A DNA stretch of 64,000 bases, taken from assembly GCF_001746295.1 (NCBI RefSeq), contig NZ_MJAH01000012.1, forward strand, positions 252,812 to 316,811, written 5' to 3'. The position numbers and the translations under genes were made by a program. The stretch comes from Streptomyces sp. LUP47B (lineage in GTDB: Bacteria > Actinomycetota > Actinomycetes > Streptomycetales > Streptomycetaceae). Under the pieces are notes generated by a model. It made no database searches. It saw only the letters and a list, made by a program, of their open reading frames with translations, and had not been told where the DNA came from. Below, in pieces: positions 8,340 through 17,137 of this stretch (position 1 is the first letter of the stretch; every line of letters begins with the position of its first letter).

Positions 8340-11165
8340 CTACGGTCGGCGCCCCGCCGCCAGCCGGACGATGTCCACCCGGGAGCGGATCCCGAGCTTG
8401 CGGTAGACCCGGGTGAGGGTCGCCTCGACCGTCTTCACGCTGATGAACAGCCGTGCGGCTATCTCCCGGTTGGTGGCGCCCTCCATGACGAGCGCGGCCA
8501 CCTGACGCTCCATCGAGGCCAGCCCTTCGAGCCCCTGGAGCCCTTCCAGACCGTCCGGCGCGGCGGTGGGCGCGGGCTCCGGCTCCGTCGGCCGGGCCAG
8601 CGCGGCCGCCTCCACCTGGCGCAGCCAGGGCAGCGCCCGGCAGCGCCTGAAGAGCCGGGCCGCCTCGTCGTACGACGTCGGCCCCGGCCGCCGGGTGCGC
8701 AGCTGGGCCAGGGCGAAGGCGGCGCGCGCCTCCTCCAGGCCGTGGCCCAGCTTGGCGAGACGATCCTGCACGGACGTCAACTGGACCAGCGCCGCCTCGT
8801 GTTCACCGCGCGCCGCCCGCACCAGTGCCTCGGCCCGGTCCAGTACGGCGAGCACGCTCTCCCGGCCCAGCCGGAGCGCGTTCACCCGCGTCACGTCGAT
8901 GACGTCCTGCGCCTCACCGGTCTCCCCGATGCGTACGAGGGCCTCGGCGAGGTCGCCCTGCCAGCGGCCGCGCGCCGGGTCCGTGATGCCGAGCCCGTGC
9001 TCCAGCTCGCGCACCCGGCGCAGCGAACGCACCGCGCCCTGCGCGTCCCCGGCGACGAGCTGCGCGTACCCGAGGGCGGTCAGGCCCCGGGACTCGTACA
9101 TCTGGTCGCCGTTCTCCTCGGCGTGGTCGACCGCCTCCCGGGCGAGTTCGAGCGCCCGCTCGACCTGGCCGCCCGAGGCCTCCGCGAGGGAGGCGAGCAC
9201 GGCCGAGGCCACCTCGCCGATCCCGGTGTCCCGGGCCATCATCAGGCTCTCCCGGGCCAGGTCGAGCGCGCGCCCGCAGTGCCCCGAGCGCAGTTCGGTC
9301 TCGGCCAGCCCGCGCAGGAAGTGCACCTCGCTCTCGACCGAACCGCGCCGCCGCACCTCACGCAGCAGCGCGGTGACCGTCGCGCGGGCCTCGGGCAGCT
9401 GGTCGCTCATGATCAGCCAGCGGAAGCGGGAGTACCCGGCGCCGTTGTGATGGCTGGACACCCGCGGGTCCTGGGGCTCCTTCAGGGCGCGCTTGATGGT
9501 CGCGGGGGCGTCCGGATGGCCCATGAGGGTCTCCAGCTGGGCCTGGAAGGACAGCGCCATCAGTTCGTTGTAGCGGTCGCCGGCCCGCGCGGCCAGGGCG
9601 GCCGAGTGCGCGGCCTCCCCGCGGGCCTCGACGAAGTCGCCCTCGACGAGCAGGGCCCGCCAGGCCAGCTGGTAGCGGATCAGGGCGAGCAGTTCGGGGT
9701 CGTCGCCCGCGTCGGCCAGCGCCTGCGGGAAGACCGCGTCGACCTCCGTCATGGCGTGACCCGCGGTGTCGATCACGATGATCCAGGCCCGCACCCGGTC
9801 CGCGGGCACGGTGGCGCGGCTGAGCACGTCCCGGGCGATGTCCCGGGCCAGGTCCAGCTCACCGGCGGTGATCGCGTCCTCGGCCGCCGCGAGCCGCCGT
9901 ACGTCAGGGGCGGGCACACTGTCGGCCGGGGTGTGCCGGGCCGACAGCAGCCCGAGGGAGGCGGCCATCGAGGGTGCGCCGCGGTCCCGGGCCAGGGTCG
10001 CGGCCTCGGCGAGCCGGGCGGCCACCTCGGGGTCAGTGCCGACGGTCGCGAGGGCGAGATGGCGGGCCCGCTCGATCGGGTCGGAGGCGGCCGTGGACAG
10101 CGCCCGGTGCGCGTCCCGCCGGTCCTGCGCGGGCGCTTCCGCGTACAGCGCGGCCGAGATCAGCGGATGCGCGAACCGTACGGCGGGACCCTCGGCCTCC
10201 GTCGCGAGCAGGCCCAGCGCGGCCGCCTGCGCCATCTCCGCCTCGGCGTCCCTGCGGCCGGCCGCGTGCAGCAGGGCCGGGGTGGGACGGGCGCCCGCGC
10301 TCGCCACCAGGAGGGTGCGGCGGGCCTCCTCGGACAGCATCTCCAGACGGCTGAGTACCAGGGCCCGCAGCGAGGTGGGCACCGGCAGCGGCTCACCGGG
10401 GCGGGACGGGGTCGGGTTCTCGGTGAGCGCGCGGCCGAGTTCCAGGGCGTAGAACGGGTTGCCGCCGCTGGTGCGGTGGATGTCCCGGACGGTGGAGCGC
10501 TGCAGGCCGGTGTAGCCGCGGTGGTCGAGCAGCGCGGCCACCTGGGCGCGGGTGAGCGGGTTGAAGCGGACGGCGAGACTGTCCGGCGGCAACGCGCGTA
10601 GATGCCGGTCGTACTCGGGACCGTCGGTCCGGACCGCGCACAGCATCCGGACGGGGATGTCACCGAGCCTGCGGGCGGCGAAGCCGAGCAGCTCCAGGCT
10701 CGCGGGGTCCAGCCACTGGACGTCGTCGGCGACGACCAGGACGGGGCCCTCGGCGGCGAGGGCGCGCAGCGCCGAGAGCACGGCCAGGCGCAGGGCGAGG
10801 CCGTCGCGCTGGAGGGTGGACTCGCCGCGTCCGGTCAGCGCCGACTCGAGGGCGGTGCGCTGGGCGGCGGGCAGCTTGTCGGAGACGTCGTCGAGGACCA
10901 GACCGAAGAGGTCGGCCAGGGCCAGGAAGGGGAGATGGGATTCCGACTCGGTGGACGAGCAGCGCAACACGGTGTGGGCCGCTTCGCCGTATTCGGCGGC
11001 CAGGGCCCGTAGGACGGTCGACTTTCCAATTCCGGCCGGGCCGTGCAGGAGCACGCTGCCGCCGCGGGCCAGCTGCTCACGGGCCTGTCCGAACAGCTCG
11101 TCCCGGCCTATGACCAGGTCAGGGCGGCATCTCGCGGGCTCCTGGAAGTCGCGTGGCACGGTCAC
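8340..11165 (-). CDS. LAL-type LuxR regulator with AAA ATPase domain
   Basis: The 941-residue product has the large ATP-binding LuxR (LAL) architecture. An N-terminal AAA/STAND-type ATPase carries Walker A GPAGIGKS (42-49) and Walker B VLVVADDVQWLD (~147). A long helical, TPR-like middle region follows, then a C-terminal LuxR helix-turn-helix (~880-938; ERQVAALVMEGATNREIAAR, VKTVEATLTRVYRKLGI). Full family length (~900) is preserved. LAL proteins act as pathway-level transcriptional activators, often for carbohydrate or antibiotic genes; the target is not evident. The gene is separated from the upstream GAF-LuxR gene by 163 AT-rich bases that include a long inverted repeat. Confidence 0.9.
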   Translation of the reverse strand: MTVPRDFQEPARCRPDLVIGRDELFGQAREQLARGGSVLLHGPAGIGKSTVLRALAAEYGEAAHTVLRCSSTESESHLPFLALADLFGLVLDDVSDKLPAAQRTALESALTGRGESTLQRDGLALRLAVLSALRALAAEGPVLVVADDVQWLDPASLELLGFAARRLGDIPVRMLCAVRTDGPEYDRHLRALPPDSLAVRFNPLTRAQVAALLDHRGYTGLQRSTVRDIHRTSGGNPFYALELGRALTENPTPSRPGEPLPVPTSLRALVLSRLEMLSEEARRTLLVASAGARPTPALLHAAGRRDAEAEMAQAAALGLLATEAEGPAVRFAHPLISAALYAEAPAQDRRDAHRALSTAASDPIERARHLALATVGTDPEVAARLAEAATLARDRGAPSMAASLGLLSARHTPADSVPAPDVRRLAAAEDAITAGELDLARDIARDVLSRATVPADRVRAWIIVIDTAGHAMTEVDAVFPQALADAGDDPELLALIRYQLAWRALLVEGDFVEARGEAAHSAALAARAGDRYNELMALSFQAQLETLMGHPDAPATIKRALKEPQDPRVSSHHNGAGYSRFRWLIMSDQLPEARATVTALLREVRRRGSVESEVHFLRGLAETELRSGHCGRALDLARESLMMARDTGIGEVASAVLASLAEASGGQVERALELAREAVDHAEENGDQMYESRGLTALGYAQLVAGDAQGAVRSLRRVRELEHGLGITDPARGRWQGDLAEALVRIGETGEAQDVIDVTRVNALRLGRESVLAVLDRAEALVRAARGEHEAALVQLTSVQDRLAKLGHGLEEARAAFALAQLRTRRPGPTSYDEAARLFRRCRALPWLRQVEAAALARPTEPEPAPTAAPDGLEGLQGLEGLASMERQVAALVMEGATNREIAARLFISVKTVEATLTRVYRKLGIRSRVDIVRLAAGRRP

Positions 11166-11206
11166 CGCTCCCCTCCCTGGGTCGTGTCCTGGCCAATATT
11201 AGGCAA

Positions 11207-11281
11207 GGTGCTTTGAAATTCGGCGGGAAGACGTGGTGAGGGAAATAACAACCGGTTCCGCATGGAAAAATTCAAAGCACC
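11207..11281. promoter_or_regulatory. 11-bp perfect inverted repeat in an AT-rich island upstream of the LAL gene
   Basis: GGTGCTTTGAA (11207-11217) and TTCAAAGCACC (11271-11281) are perfect complements 64 bp apart, close to six helical turns. The stretch between them (AAATAACAACC, GGAAAAATTCAAAG) is unusually AT-rich for this genome. It starts 42 bases upstream of the LAL start codon. Looping between two operator half-sites or a large cruciform/hairpin are both possible. Confidence 0.4.
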
Positions 11282-11328
11282 CGCGAATGAATGAGATGTC
11301 TACGAATGTTACGGGAGGAGCCGGGTTG

Positions 11329-12159
11329 TCACGGGAGCAGTCCCGCCCGGCGTGCGGCGACCACCGCCTCTCCACGGGTCCTGGCGCCGAGTTTCCGCAT
11401 GGCCGACCGCAGGTACGCCTTCACGGTCTCGGCTCCCACGCCCAGCCTGCCCGCCGCCGCGGCGTTCGTCGCCCCGGCCGCCACGCAGGCCAGGACGTCC
11501 AGCTCGCGGGGCGCGAGAGCGATGCCCTTGGAGGTCACGGCATCCGGGGTCAGGAGCGCGCAGGCGTCGAGCAGGTCGGCCCGCAGCGCCGGGTCGCCGA
11601 TCCGCGGGGCCAGCGCCCGCAGCGCCGCGTGCGCCTCCCGGACCTGCTCCCACGTGGCGGAGTCGGCACGCCGCGGCGTGGCCCGCACCGCCACCAGCAC
11701 GTCCCGCGCCTCGTCATCGACGACCAGCGCCTGCTCCACGTCCCGCGCCGCGTCCACCGCCGCCGTCAGCATGCGGTCGCCGAGCGGCCGGGCGTCCCGC
11801 AGAGCGCCGTACAGCACGCCCCGCACCCGGCGCCGTACGACCACCGGCACGGCCAGCACCGAGCGCAGCCCCTCGGCGGCGACGGGGGCGTCGTACTCAT
11901 GGCTGATCTGCCGGGACATGGAGTAGTCCGCCACGGCGCACGGGCGGGCCAGCGCGACCGCCTTGCCGCCCAGGCCGTTGCCCGAGGTCACCGCGAGCGC
12001 GAGGAGCGAGGTGGTGCCCGTACCGCTCAGCTCGCTGATCCGGATCCGCGACCGGTCGGGCTCGACCAGACCGCCGAAGGCGACCGGAAGCCCCGTCGTG
12101 CGCCGCAGCCGCACGAGTGCCCGCCGGATCTCGACCGCTCCGCCCGCGTTCACTGACAC
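11329..12159 (-). CDS. GAF - LuxR family transcriptional regulator
   Basis: The product of 276 residues has a GAF-like sensor (~10-150; GNGLGGKAVALARPCAVADY, LRSVLAVPVVVRRRVRGVLYG) and a C-terminal LuxR helix-turn-helix (~215-270; LAPRELDVLACVAAGATNAAAAG, VGAETVKAYLRSAMRKLGARTR). GTG 12159 is chosen because AAGGGA lies seven bases upstream; GTG 12153 is the alternative. The gene is divergent from the two acyl-CoA synthetase genes, a common arrangement for local regulators, and a CCCCCG-TT-CGGGGG palindrome lies between them. I infer control of those genes by an acyl-CoA or related ligand. Confidence 0.85.
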   Translation of the reverse strand: MSVNAGGAVEIRRALVRLRRTTGLPVAFGGLVEPDRSRIRISELSGTGTTSLLALAVTSGNGLGGKAVALARPCAVADYSMSRQISHEYDAPVAAEGLRSVLAVPVVVRRRVRGVLYGALRDARPLGDRMLTAAVDAARDVEQALVVDDEARDVLVAVRATPRRADSATWEQVREAHAALRALAPRIGDPALRADLLDACALLTPDAVTSKGIALAPRELDVLACVAAGATNAAAAGRLGVGAETVKAYLRSAMRKLGARTRGEAVVAARRAGLLP

Positions 12160-12186
12160 CTGCTCGTCCCTTCGCTGCGGCACACA

Positions 12187-12200
12187 CCCCCGTTCGGGGG
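12187..12200. promoter_or_regulatory. palindrome CCCCCG-TT-CGGGGG in divergent regulator/synthetase promoter
   Basis: A perfect 6+2+6 palindrome sits 28 bases upstream of the GAF-LuxR start and 77 bases before the acyl-CoA synthetase start. Its position between divergent genes suits an operator for the GAF-LuxR protein. It could also form a short hairpin. Confidence 0.35.
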
Positions 12201-12276
12201 TAGTGAGACCTGCATCACGGATTACACGATGGCAGAGAGCCGCCCGGCAATGGTCCGGCACCAAGGAGGACGCAAG

Positions 12277-13944
12277 ATGACGGCTACGGAGGACTTCCGC
12301 GGGGCGCGGGACTTCCTGCTCCAGCACCGCGAGGACTACGCGACGGCGTACGAGGGCTTCGTCTGGCCCCGCCCGCAGCACTTCAACTGGGCGCTCGACT
12401 GGTTCGACGTCATCGCCGAGGGCAACGACCGCACGGCCCTGCACATCGTCGAGGAGGACGGCGGCGAGATCCGTCTCTCCTTCGCCGAGATGGCCGAACG
12501 GTCCAACCGGGTCGCCAACCTGCTGCGCGAGCGCGGGGTGGAGGCCGAGGACCGGATCCTGGTCATGCTGGGCAACCAGGCGGAACTGTGGGAGACGGCC
12601 CTCGCCGCCATGAAGCTGCGTGCCGTCGTCATCCCGGCGACCCCGCTGCTCGGCCCCGCCGACCTGCGCGACCGCGTCGAGCGCGGCCGGGTGCGGCACG
12701 TCCTGGTGCGGGCCGAGGACACCGGCAAGTTCGACGAGGTGCCCGGCGACTACACGCGCACCGCCGTCGGCGGCGTACCGGAGGGCTGGCAGCCGTACGA
12801 GGACGCCTACACCGCCTCCGAGGAGTTCCTGCCCGACGGGCCGACCCTCGCCGACGACCCGCTGATGCTGTACTTCACCTCCGGGACGACAGCCCACCCC
12901 AAGCTCGTCGAGCACACCCACACCTCGTACCCGATCGGGCACCTGGCGACCATGTACTGGATCGGCCTGAGGCCCGGTGACGTGCATCTGAACATCTCCT
13001 CGCCGGGCTGGGCCAAGCACGCCTGGTCCAACCTGTTCGCGCCGTGGAACGCCGAGGCGACCGTCTTCATCCACAACTACACGCGCTTCGACGCGGGCCG
13101 TCTGATGTCCGAGATGGACCGGGCGGGGGTCACGACCTTCTGCGCACCGCCGACCGTGTGGCGCATGCTCATCCAGGCCGACCTGACCCAGCTGCGCCGA
13201 AAGCCGCGCGAGGTGGTGGCCGCGGGCGAGCCGCTGAACCCCGAGGTCATCGAGCAGGTCCGACGGGCCTGGGGCATCACCATCCGGGACGGCTTCGGCC
13301 AGACCGAGACGGCCGTCCAGGTCTCCAACAGCCCCGGGCAGGTGCTGAAGACCGGTTCCATGGGCCGTCCGAGCCCCGGCTACAAGGTGGAGCTCCTCGA
13401 CCCGGTGTCCGGCGCGCCCGGCGCGGCCGAGGGCGAGATCGCGCTGGACCTGTCGGCCCGGCCTGTCGGCCTGATGACCGGCTACCACGGCGACCCGGAC
13501 CGCACGGCGGAGGCGATGGCGGGCGGCTACTACCGGACCGGCGACGTGGCGTCGAGGGACGAGGAGGGGTACCTGACCTACATCGGGCGCAGCGACGACG
13601 TCTTCAAGGCCTCCGACTACAAGATCAGCCCCTTCGAGCTGGAGAGCGCGCTCCTCGAACACGAGGCGGTGGCCGAGGCGGCCGTCGTGCCCGCGCCCGA
13701 CGAGCTGCGGCTCGCGGTCCCGAAGGCGTACGTCGTGCTGGTGGAGGGCTGGGAGCCCGGTCCCGACACGGCCAAGGTGCTGTTCGAGCACTCCCGGGAG
13801 TCGCTGGCGCCGTACAAGCGGATCCGGCGGCTGGAGTTCGCGGAGCTGCCCAAGACGGTGTCCGGCAAGATCCGGCGGATCGAACTGCGTGAGGCGACGG
13901 CGGCGGGGTCGGACGCCGAGTACCGCGAGGAGGACTTCCGGTGA
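12277..13944 (+). CDS. acyl/acetyl-CoA synthetase (AMP-forming, ANL superfamily)
   Basis: The product of 555 residues has the adenylate-forming core: P-loop YFTSGTTAHPKLVEH (A3), GFGQTE (A5), YYRTGDVASRDEEGYLTYIGRSDD (A7-A8), and the catalytic lysine region KTVSGKIRR near the C-terminus (A10). Such enzymes activate short or medium carboxylic acids to acyl-CoA through an acyl-AMP. AAGGAGGA directly precedes the ATG at 12277. Its last four bases overlap the next synthetase gene (GTGA), showing translational coupling. Substrate length cannot be predicted with confidence; the family resemblance is to medium-chain/acetate-type synthetases. Confidence 0.88.
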   Translation: MTATEDFRGARDFLLQHREDYATAYEGFVWPRPQHFNWALDWFDVIAEGNDRTALHIVEEDGGEIRLSFAEMAERSNRVANLLRERGVEAEDRILVMLGNQAELWETALAAMKLRAVVIPATPLLGPADLRDRVERGRVRHVLVRAEDTGKFDEVPGDYTRTAVGGVPEGWQPYEDAYTASEEFLPDGPTLADDPLMLYFTSGTTAHPKLVEHTHTSYPIGHLATMYWIGLRPGDVHLNISSPGWAKHAWSNLFAPWNAEATVFIHNYTRFDAGRLMSEMDRAGVTTFCAPPTVWRMLIQADLTQLRRKPREVVAAGEPLNPEVIEQVRRAWGITIRDGFGQTETAVQVSNSPGQVLKTGSMGRPSPGYKVELLDPVSGAPGAAEGEIALDLSARPVGLMTGYHGDPDRTAEAMAGGYYRTGDVASRDEEGYLTYIGRSDDVFKASDYKISPFELESALLEHEAVAEAAVVPAPDELRLAVPKAYVVLVEGWEPGPDTAKVLFEHSRESLAPYKRIRRLEFAELPKTVSGKIRRIELREATAAGSDAEYREEDFR

Positions 13945-15530
13945 ACTCGTACACGCACGGCGTGAGCACGACGGAGCTGCTCGGCGACACCGTCGGCGAC
14001 AACCTGGACCGGGCCGTGGCCGCCTGGCCGGAGCGCGAGGCGCTCGTCGACGTGCCGTCCGGACGGCGGTGGACGTACGCCCGGTTCGGCGCCGAGGTCG
14101 ACGAGTTGGCGTCCGCGCTCCTCGCCTCGGGGGTGACCAAGGGTGACCGGGTGGGCATCTGGGCGGTCAACTGCCCCGAGTGGGTGCTGGTCCAGTACGC
14201 CACCGCCCGCATCGGCGCGGTCATGGTCAACATCAACCCGGCGTACCGCACCCACGAGGTCGAGTACGTCCTCAACCAGGCGGGGATCTCCCTGCTGTTC
14301 GCCTCGCTCAGCCACAAGAGCAGCGACTACCGGGCGATGGTCGACGAAGTGCGCGGCAGGTGCCGGGAGTTGCGGGAGGTCGTGTACTTCGGCCATCCGA
14401 GCTGGGGGGAGTTGCTGGGGCGCGGCGGCGGCCGTGACGCGGCGTACCCGGAACTGTCCTGCGACGACCCGATCAACATCCAGTACACCTCGGGCACGAC
14501 GGGCTTCCCCAAGGGGGCCACCCTCTCCCACCACAACATCCTCAACAACGGTTACTTCGTCGGTGAGTTGATCGCCTACAGCGAGCAGGACCGGGTCTGC
14601 GTCCCGGTGCCCTTCTACCACTGCTTCGGCATGGTGATGGGCAACCTGGCGGCCACCTCGCACGGCGCCTGCGTGGTCATCCCGGCCCCGTCCTTCGACC
14701 CGGCGGCGACCCTGCGCGCGGTCCAGCAGGAGCGCTGCACCTCGCTGTACGGCGTTCCGACCATGTTCATCGCGGAGTTGAACCTCCCCGACTTCGCGAC
14801 GTACGACCTCTCCTCCCTGCGCACCGGCATCATGGCGGGCTCGCCCTGCCCGGTGGAGGTGATGAAGCGGGTGGTCGCCGAGATGCACATGGCGGAGGTG
14901 TCCATCTGCTACGGCATGACGGAGACGTCCCCGGTGTCCCTGCAGACCCGCAGGGACGACGACCTCGAGCACCGCACCGGCACGGCCGGCCGCGTCCTGC
15001 CGCACATCGAGGTCAAGGTCGTCGACCCGGCGACCGGGGTCACCCAACCCCGGGGTTCGACAGGCGAGTTGTGTACCCGGGGCTACAGCGTGATGCTCGG
15101 CTACTGGGACGAGCCCGGGAAGACGGCGGAGGCCGTGGACGCCGGACGCTGGATGCACACCGGTGACCTGGCGGTGATGCGCGAGGACGGCTACGTCGAG
15201 ATCGTCGGCCGCATCAAGGACATGATCATCCGGGGCGGCGAGAACATCTACCCGCGCGAGATCGAGGAGTTCCTCTACGGCCACCCGAAGATCGCGGACG
15301 TCCAGGTCGTCGGGGTGCCTCATGAGCGCTACGGCGAGGAGGTGCTGGCCTGCGTCATTCCACGGGACCCGGCGAACCCGCCGACCCTGGAGGACCTCCG
15401 CGGCTTCTGCGAGGGCCGGCTGGCGCACTACAAGATCCCGAGCCGGCTGAAGATCCTCGACGCCTTCCCGATGACGGTGTCGGGCAAGGTGCGCAAGGTG
15501 GAGCTGCGGGAGACGTACGCGCAGGAGTGA
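13941..15530 (+). CDS. acyl-CoA synthetase (AMP-binding, FadD-like)
   Basis: The product of 529 residues has ANL motifs YTSGTTGFPKGATLSHHNIL (A3), CYGMTETSPVS (A5), HTGDLAVMREDGYVEIVGRIKD (A7-A8), IIRGGENIYPREIEEFL and KVRKVEL (A10 lysine). It resembles the FadD3/AcsA-like clade that loads fatty or branched acids onto CoA. The GTG start overlaps the stop of the upstream synthetase by four bases, so the two are made from one transcript and may handle different chain lengths of one degradative route. A long tandem-repeat array follows the stop codon, and no clear terminator precedes it. Confidence 0.9.
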   Translation: MNSYTHGVSTTELLGDTVGDNLDRAVAAWPEREALVDVPSGRRWTYARFGAEVDELASALLASGVTKGDRVGIWAVNCPEWVLVQYATARIGAVMVNINPAYRTHEVEYVLNQAGISLLFASLSHKSSDYRAMVDEVRGRCRELREVVYFGHPSWGELLGRGGGRDAAYPELSCDDPINIQYTSGTTGFPKGATLSHHNILNNGYFVGELIAYSEQDRVCVPVPFYHCFGMVMGNLAATSHGACVVIPAPSFDPAATLRAVQQERCTSLYGVPTMFIAELNLPDFATYDLSSLRTGIMAGSPCPVEVMKRVVAEMHMAEVSICYGMTETSPVSLQTRRDDDLEHRTGTAGRVLPHIEVKVVDPATGVTQPRGSTGELCTRGYSVMLGYWDEPGKTAEAVDAGRWMHTGDLAVMREDGYVEIVGRIKDMIIRGGENIYPREIEEFLYGHPKIADVQVVGVPHERYGEEVLACVIPRDPANPPTLEDLRGFCEGRLAHYKIPSRLKILDAFPMTVSGKVRKVELRETYAQE

Positions 15531-15550
15531 CCCCCGCCGACGGGTGCCGC

Positions 15551-16161
15551 GCAGGCCGCGCGCCTGGGGGTGGTTCCGGCCGGCTGGGTCGGGTGCGGCC
15601 GCCGGCGGCTTGTGGGCCGACCTCGGTGGTCGCCCTCGGCGTGGTGGAATCGCCGGCCGCCCCCGCAGGCCTCGTGTGCCGCATGCCCGGCGGTGGTCTC
15701 GGCCGGCGGGGCCGGGTGCGGCCACTGCAGGCTGCAAGTCGGCATCGGGGGTGCACCCGGTGTGGCGGAATGGGCGGCTGCATGCGGCAGCCGGGACCGG
15801 AGGTCTCGCGTGGCGCATTGCCCGGCGGCTCTTCTGGCGGGCTGGCTGGGTGTGGCCATGGGCCTGTATCCGGCATGGGTGGCCGCACCGGCCGTGGGTC
15901 GGGCCGCAGGCCTCACAGGCCATGCGCCTGGGGGCGGTTGTGGCGGGTTGGCCGGGTGTGGCCGCCACTGGCTTGTAGGCCGGCGTCGGTGGGCGCACGC
16001 GGTGTGGCGGATTCGGTGGCTGCACGCGGCAGGCTGGACCGCAGGCCTCGCGTGCCGCTGTTGGGGCGGGCTGGATGGTGCGGCTGCCGCTGGGCGCTCG
16101 TCGGCGTCGGTGGGCGCACCCGGCGTGGTGGAATCGGTGGCCGCGGCCGGTAGGTCGGGCC
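15551..16161. repeat. degenerate tandem-repeat array, five units of ~108-135 bp
   Basis: The 747-bp gap 15531-16277 holds five diverged copies that begin with a block like GCAGGCCTCGCGTGCCGC. They start near 15551, 15665, 15798, 15906 and 16041. Shared internal landmarks are GGCCGGGTGYGGCC, GGCYTGYARGYCGGC and a late block CGGYGTGGYGGAATCG (identical in units 1 and 5; CGGTGTGGCGGA in units 2 and 4). Open frames run through it on both strands, but with strange Trp/Gly- or His/Pro-rich products and no ribosome sites, so I regard it as non-coding. Nothing else was recognised between 16162 and 16277. Confidence 0.6.
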
Positions 16162-16277
16162 GCGCTTTGCTCGGGGCCCTGGTCGAGTTCTTCCTGTTCA
16201 TCGGGGCCGCTGCCGGGGGTTCGGGTGTGGACGTCGGACGCGCAGGAGTCGCCGACTTGGGCCGAACCCCCCGCCGC

Positions 16278-16955
16278 CTACCCTCCCAGTTCGTCGGCCA
16301 GGGTGTTGACCGGTTGTGGTGTGCCCGTCAGGTCCAGGACGAACAGGGGGACGCCGAGGGAGTCGGCGCGGGCGCGGGCCTCCGTGGTGTAGCCGGCCAG
16401 CGAGAAGTACACGCAGTGCGCGGACTCCGTCATGGCCGTCAGCCACAGGCACTCCACGTCCCGCAGCGAGGCCGGCCGCACGGTCGGGTCCACCTGGGCC
16501 AGCAGCCCGCGGGCCGCGAGACCGATGCCGGACGGCGGCCGCTGGTCCGCGCGCCGGATGTCCTGGTAGCCGAGCCAGCGCAGATACAGCGCGGCGACGG
16601 TGACCGCGTCGCGCGCGGTGCGGATCGTGATCGGCTGGAAGGCGCGGCGCGGGGGAGCGGAGGCGTCCACGGCCGGCTCCGGGTCGGGGCAGCTGTTCCC
16701 GGTCACCGGAATCCGCAGGACCGTCCCGCAGGCACAGCCCAGCTCCGGCTGTGGCCACTCGGCCTTGCGGCCGCAGGCCGCGCACTCCACGGCGACCCAC
16801 GTCTCGTCCCACACCTGGTGGGTGACGGCCGTGGGCGCGGCGTGCCGGTCCAGCGGCAGGCAGACCGGGGCGCCGCACTCGCACGGGTACGACGGCGCCG
16901 CGTAGAGGTGCTCGCGCCGGCAGACCGGACAGCGCACCGACACGCTCTCGGACAT
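16278..16955 (-). CDS. zinc-ribbon / Mrr-like restriction-endonuclease-fold protein, probably catalytically inactive
   Basis: The protein of 225 residues begins with three cysteine pairs (CPVCRREH, CECGAPVC, CAACGRKA, CACG) typical of zinc ribbons. From ~110 it resembles the Mrr/PD-(D/E)xK nuclease fold: AVTVAALYLRWLGYQDIRRAD, GLAARGLLAQVDPTVRPASLRDVECLW, VYFSLAGYTTEARARADSLGVPLFVLDLTG. In active Mrr domains the strand pair carries D and QxK; here the corresponding positions read GIG and QVD, so nuclease activity is unlikely. The ATG at 16955 has GGAGG upstream. It is divergent from gcl, sharing its promoter region. A DNA-binding or structural role is my inference. Confidence 0.6.
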   Translation of the reverse strand: MSESVSVRCPVCRREHLYAAPSYPCECGAPVCLPLDRHAAPTAVTHQVWDETWVAVECAACGRKAEWPQPELGCACGTVLRIPVTGNSCPDPEPAVDASAPPRRAFQPITIRTARDAVTVAALYLRWLGYQDIRRADQRPPSGIGLAARGLLAQVDPTVRPASLRDVECLWLTAMTESAHCVYFSLAGYTTEARARADSLGVPLFVLDLTGTPQPVNTLADELGG

Positions 16956-17043
16956 GGCCTCATCGTCCTCCAGGAGGCCCGCGTCTGTCCGTCTCTTGGC
17001 CACCTTCGTCTCTTGACGGCCCCGGCAAGCCCACCTACATTGC

Positions 17044-17079
17044 TTCCAGATAGTAGAAAAGTTATTCCGCAATACGGAA
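17044..17079. promoter_or_regulatory. paired AllR-type operator upstream of gcl
   Basis: A perfect dyad TTCC-GCAATAC-GGAA occupies 17065-17079 and a one-mismatch copy TTCC-AGATAGT-AGAA lies at 17044-17058, starts 21 bp apart. The pair ends 58 bases before gcl and lies in the region shared with the divergent zinc-ribbon gene. The same paired layout recurs at 23430, 48756, 50999 and 51107. Confidence 0.75.
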
Positions 17080-17137
17080 GTACTCACCGCGGGGCGCGAC
17101 GGGAGTACGCATCCGACAGCCGAAGCAGGAGTACTCG

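Noticed and set aside
8283..10601. 772-codon plus-strand frame opposite the LAL regulator
   Set aside because: Composition (Gly/Arg/Gln-rich) and lack of motifs mark it as a shadow of the LAL gene.
12160..13791. N-terminal extension of the GAF-LuxR frame across the acyl-CoA synthetase
   Set aside because: The frame is open but antisense to a certain gene; the GTG at 12159 has a good ribosome site and begins the recognisable domain.
15798..15906. Tandem array as an IS end or attachment site
   Set aside because: Copies are too long and too diverged, no integrase or transposase is adjacent, and there is no tRNA gene.
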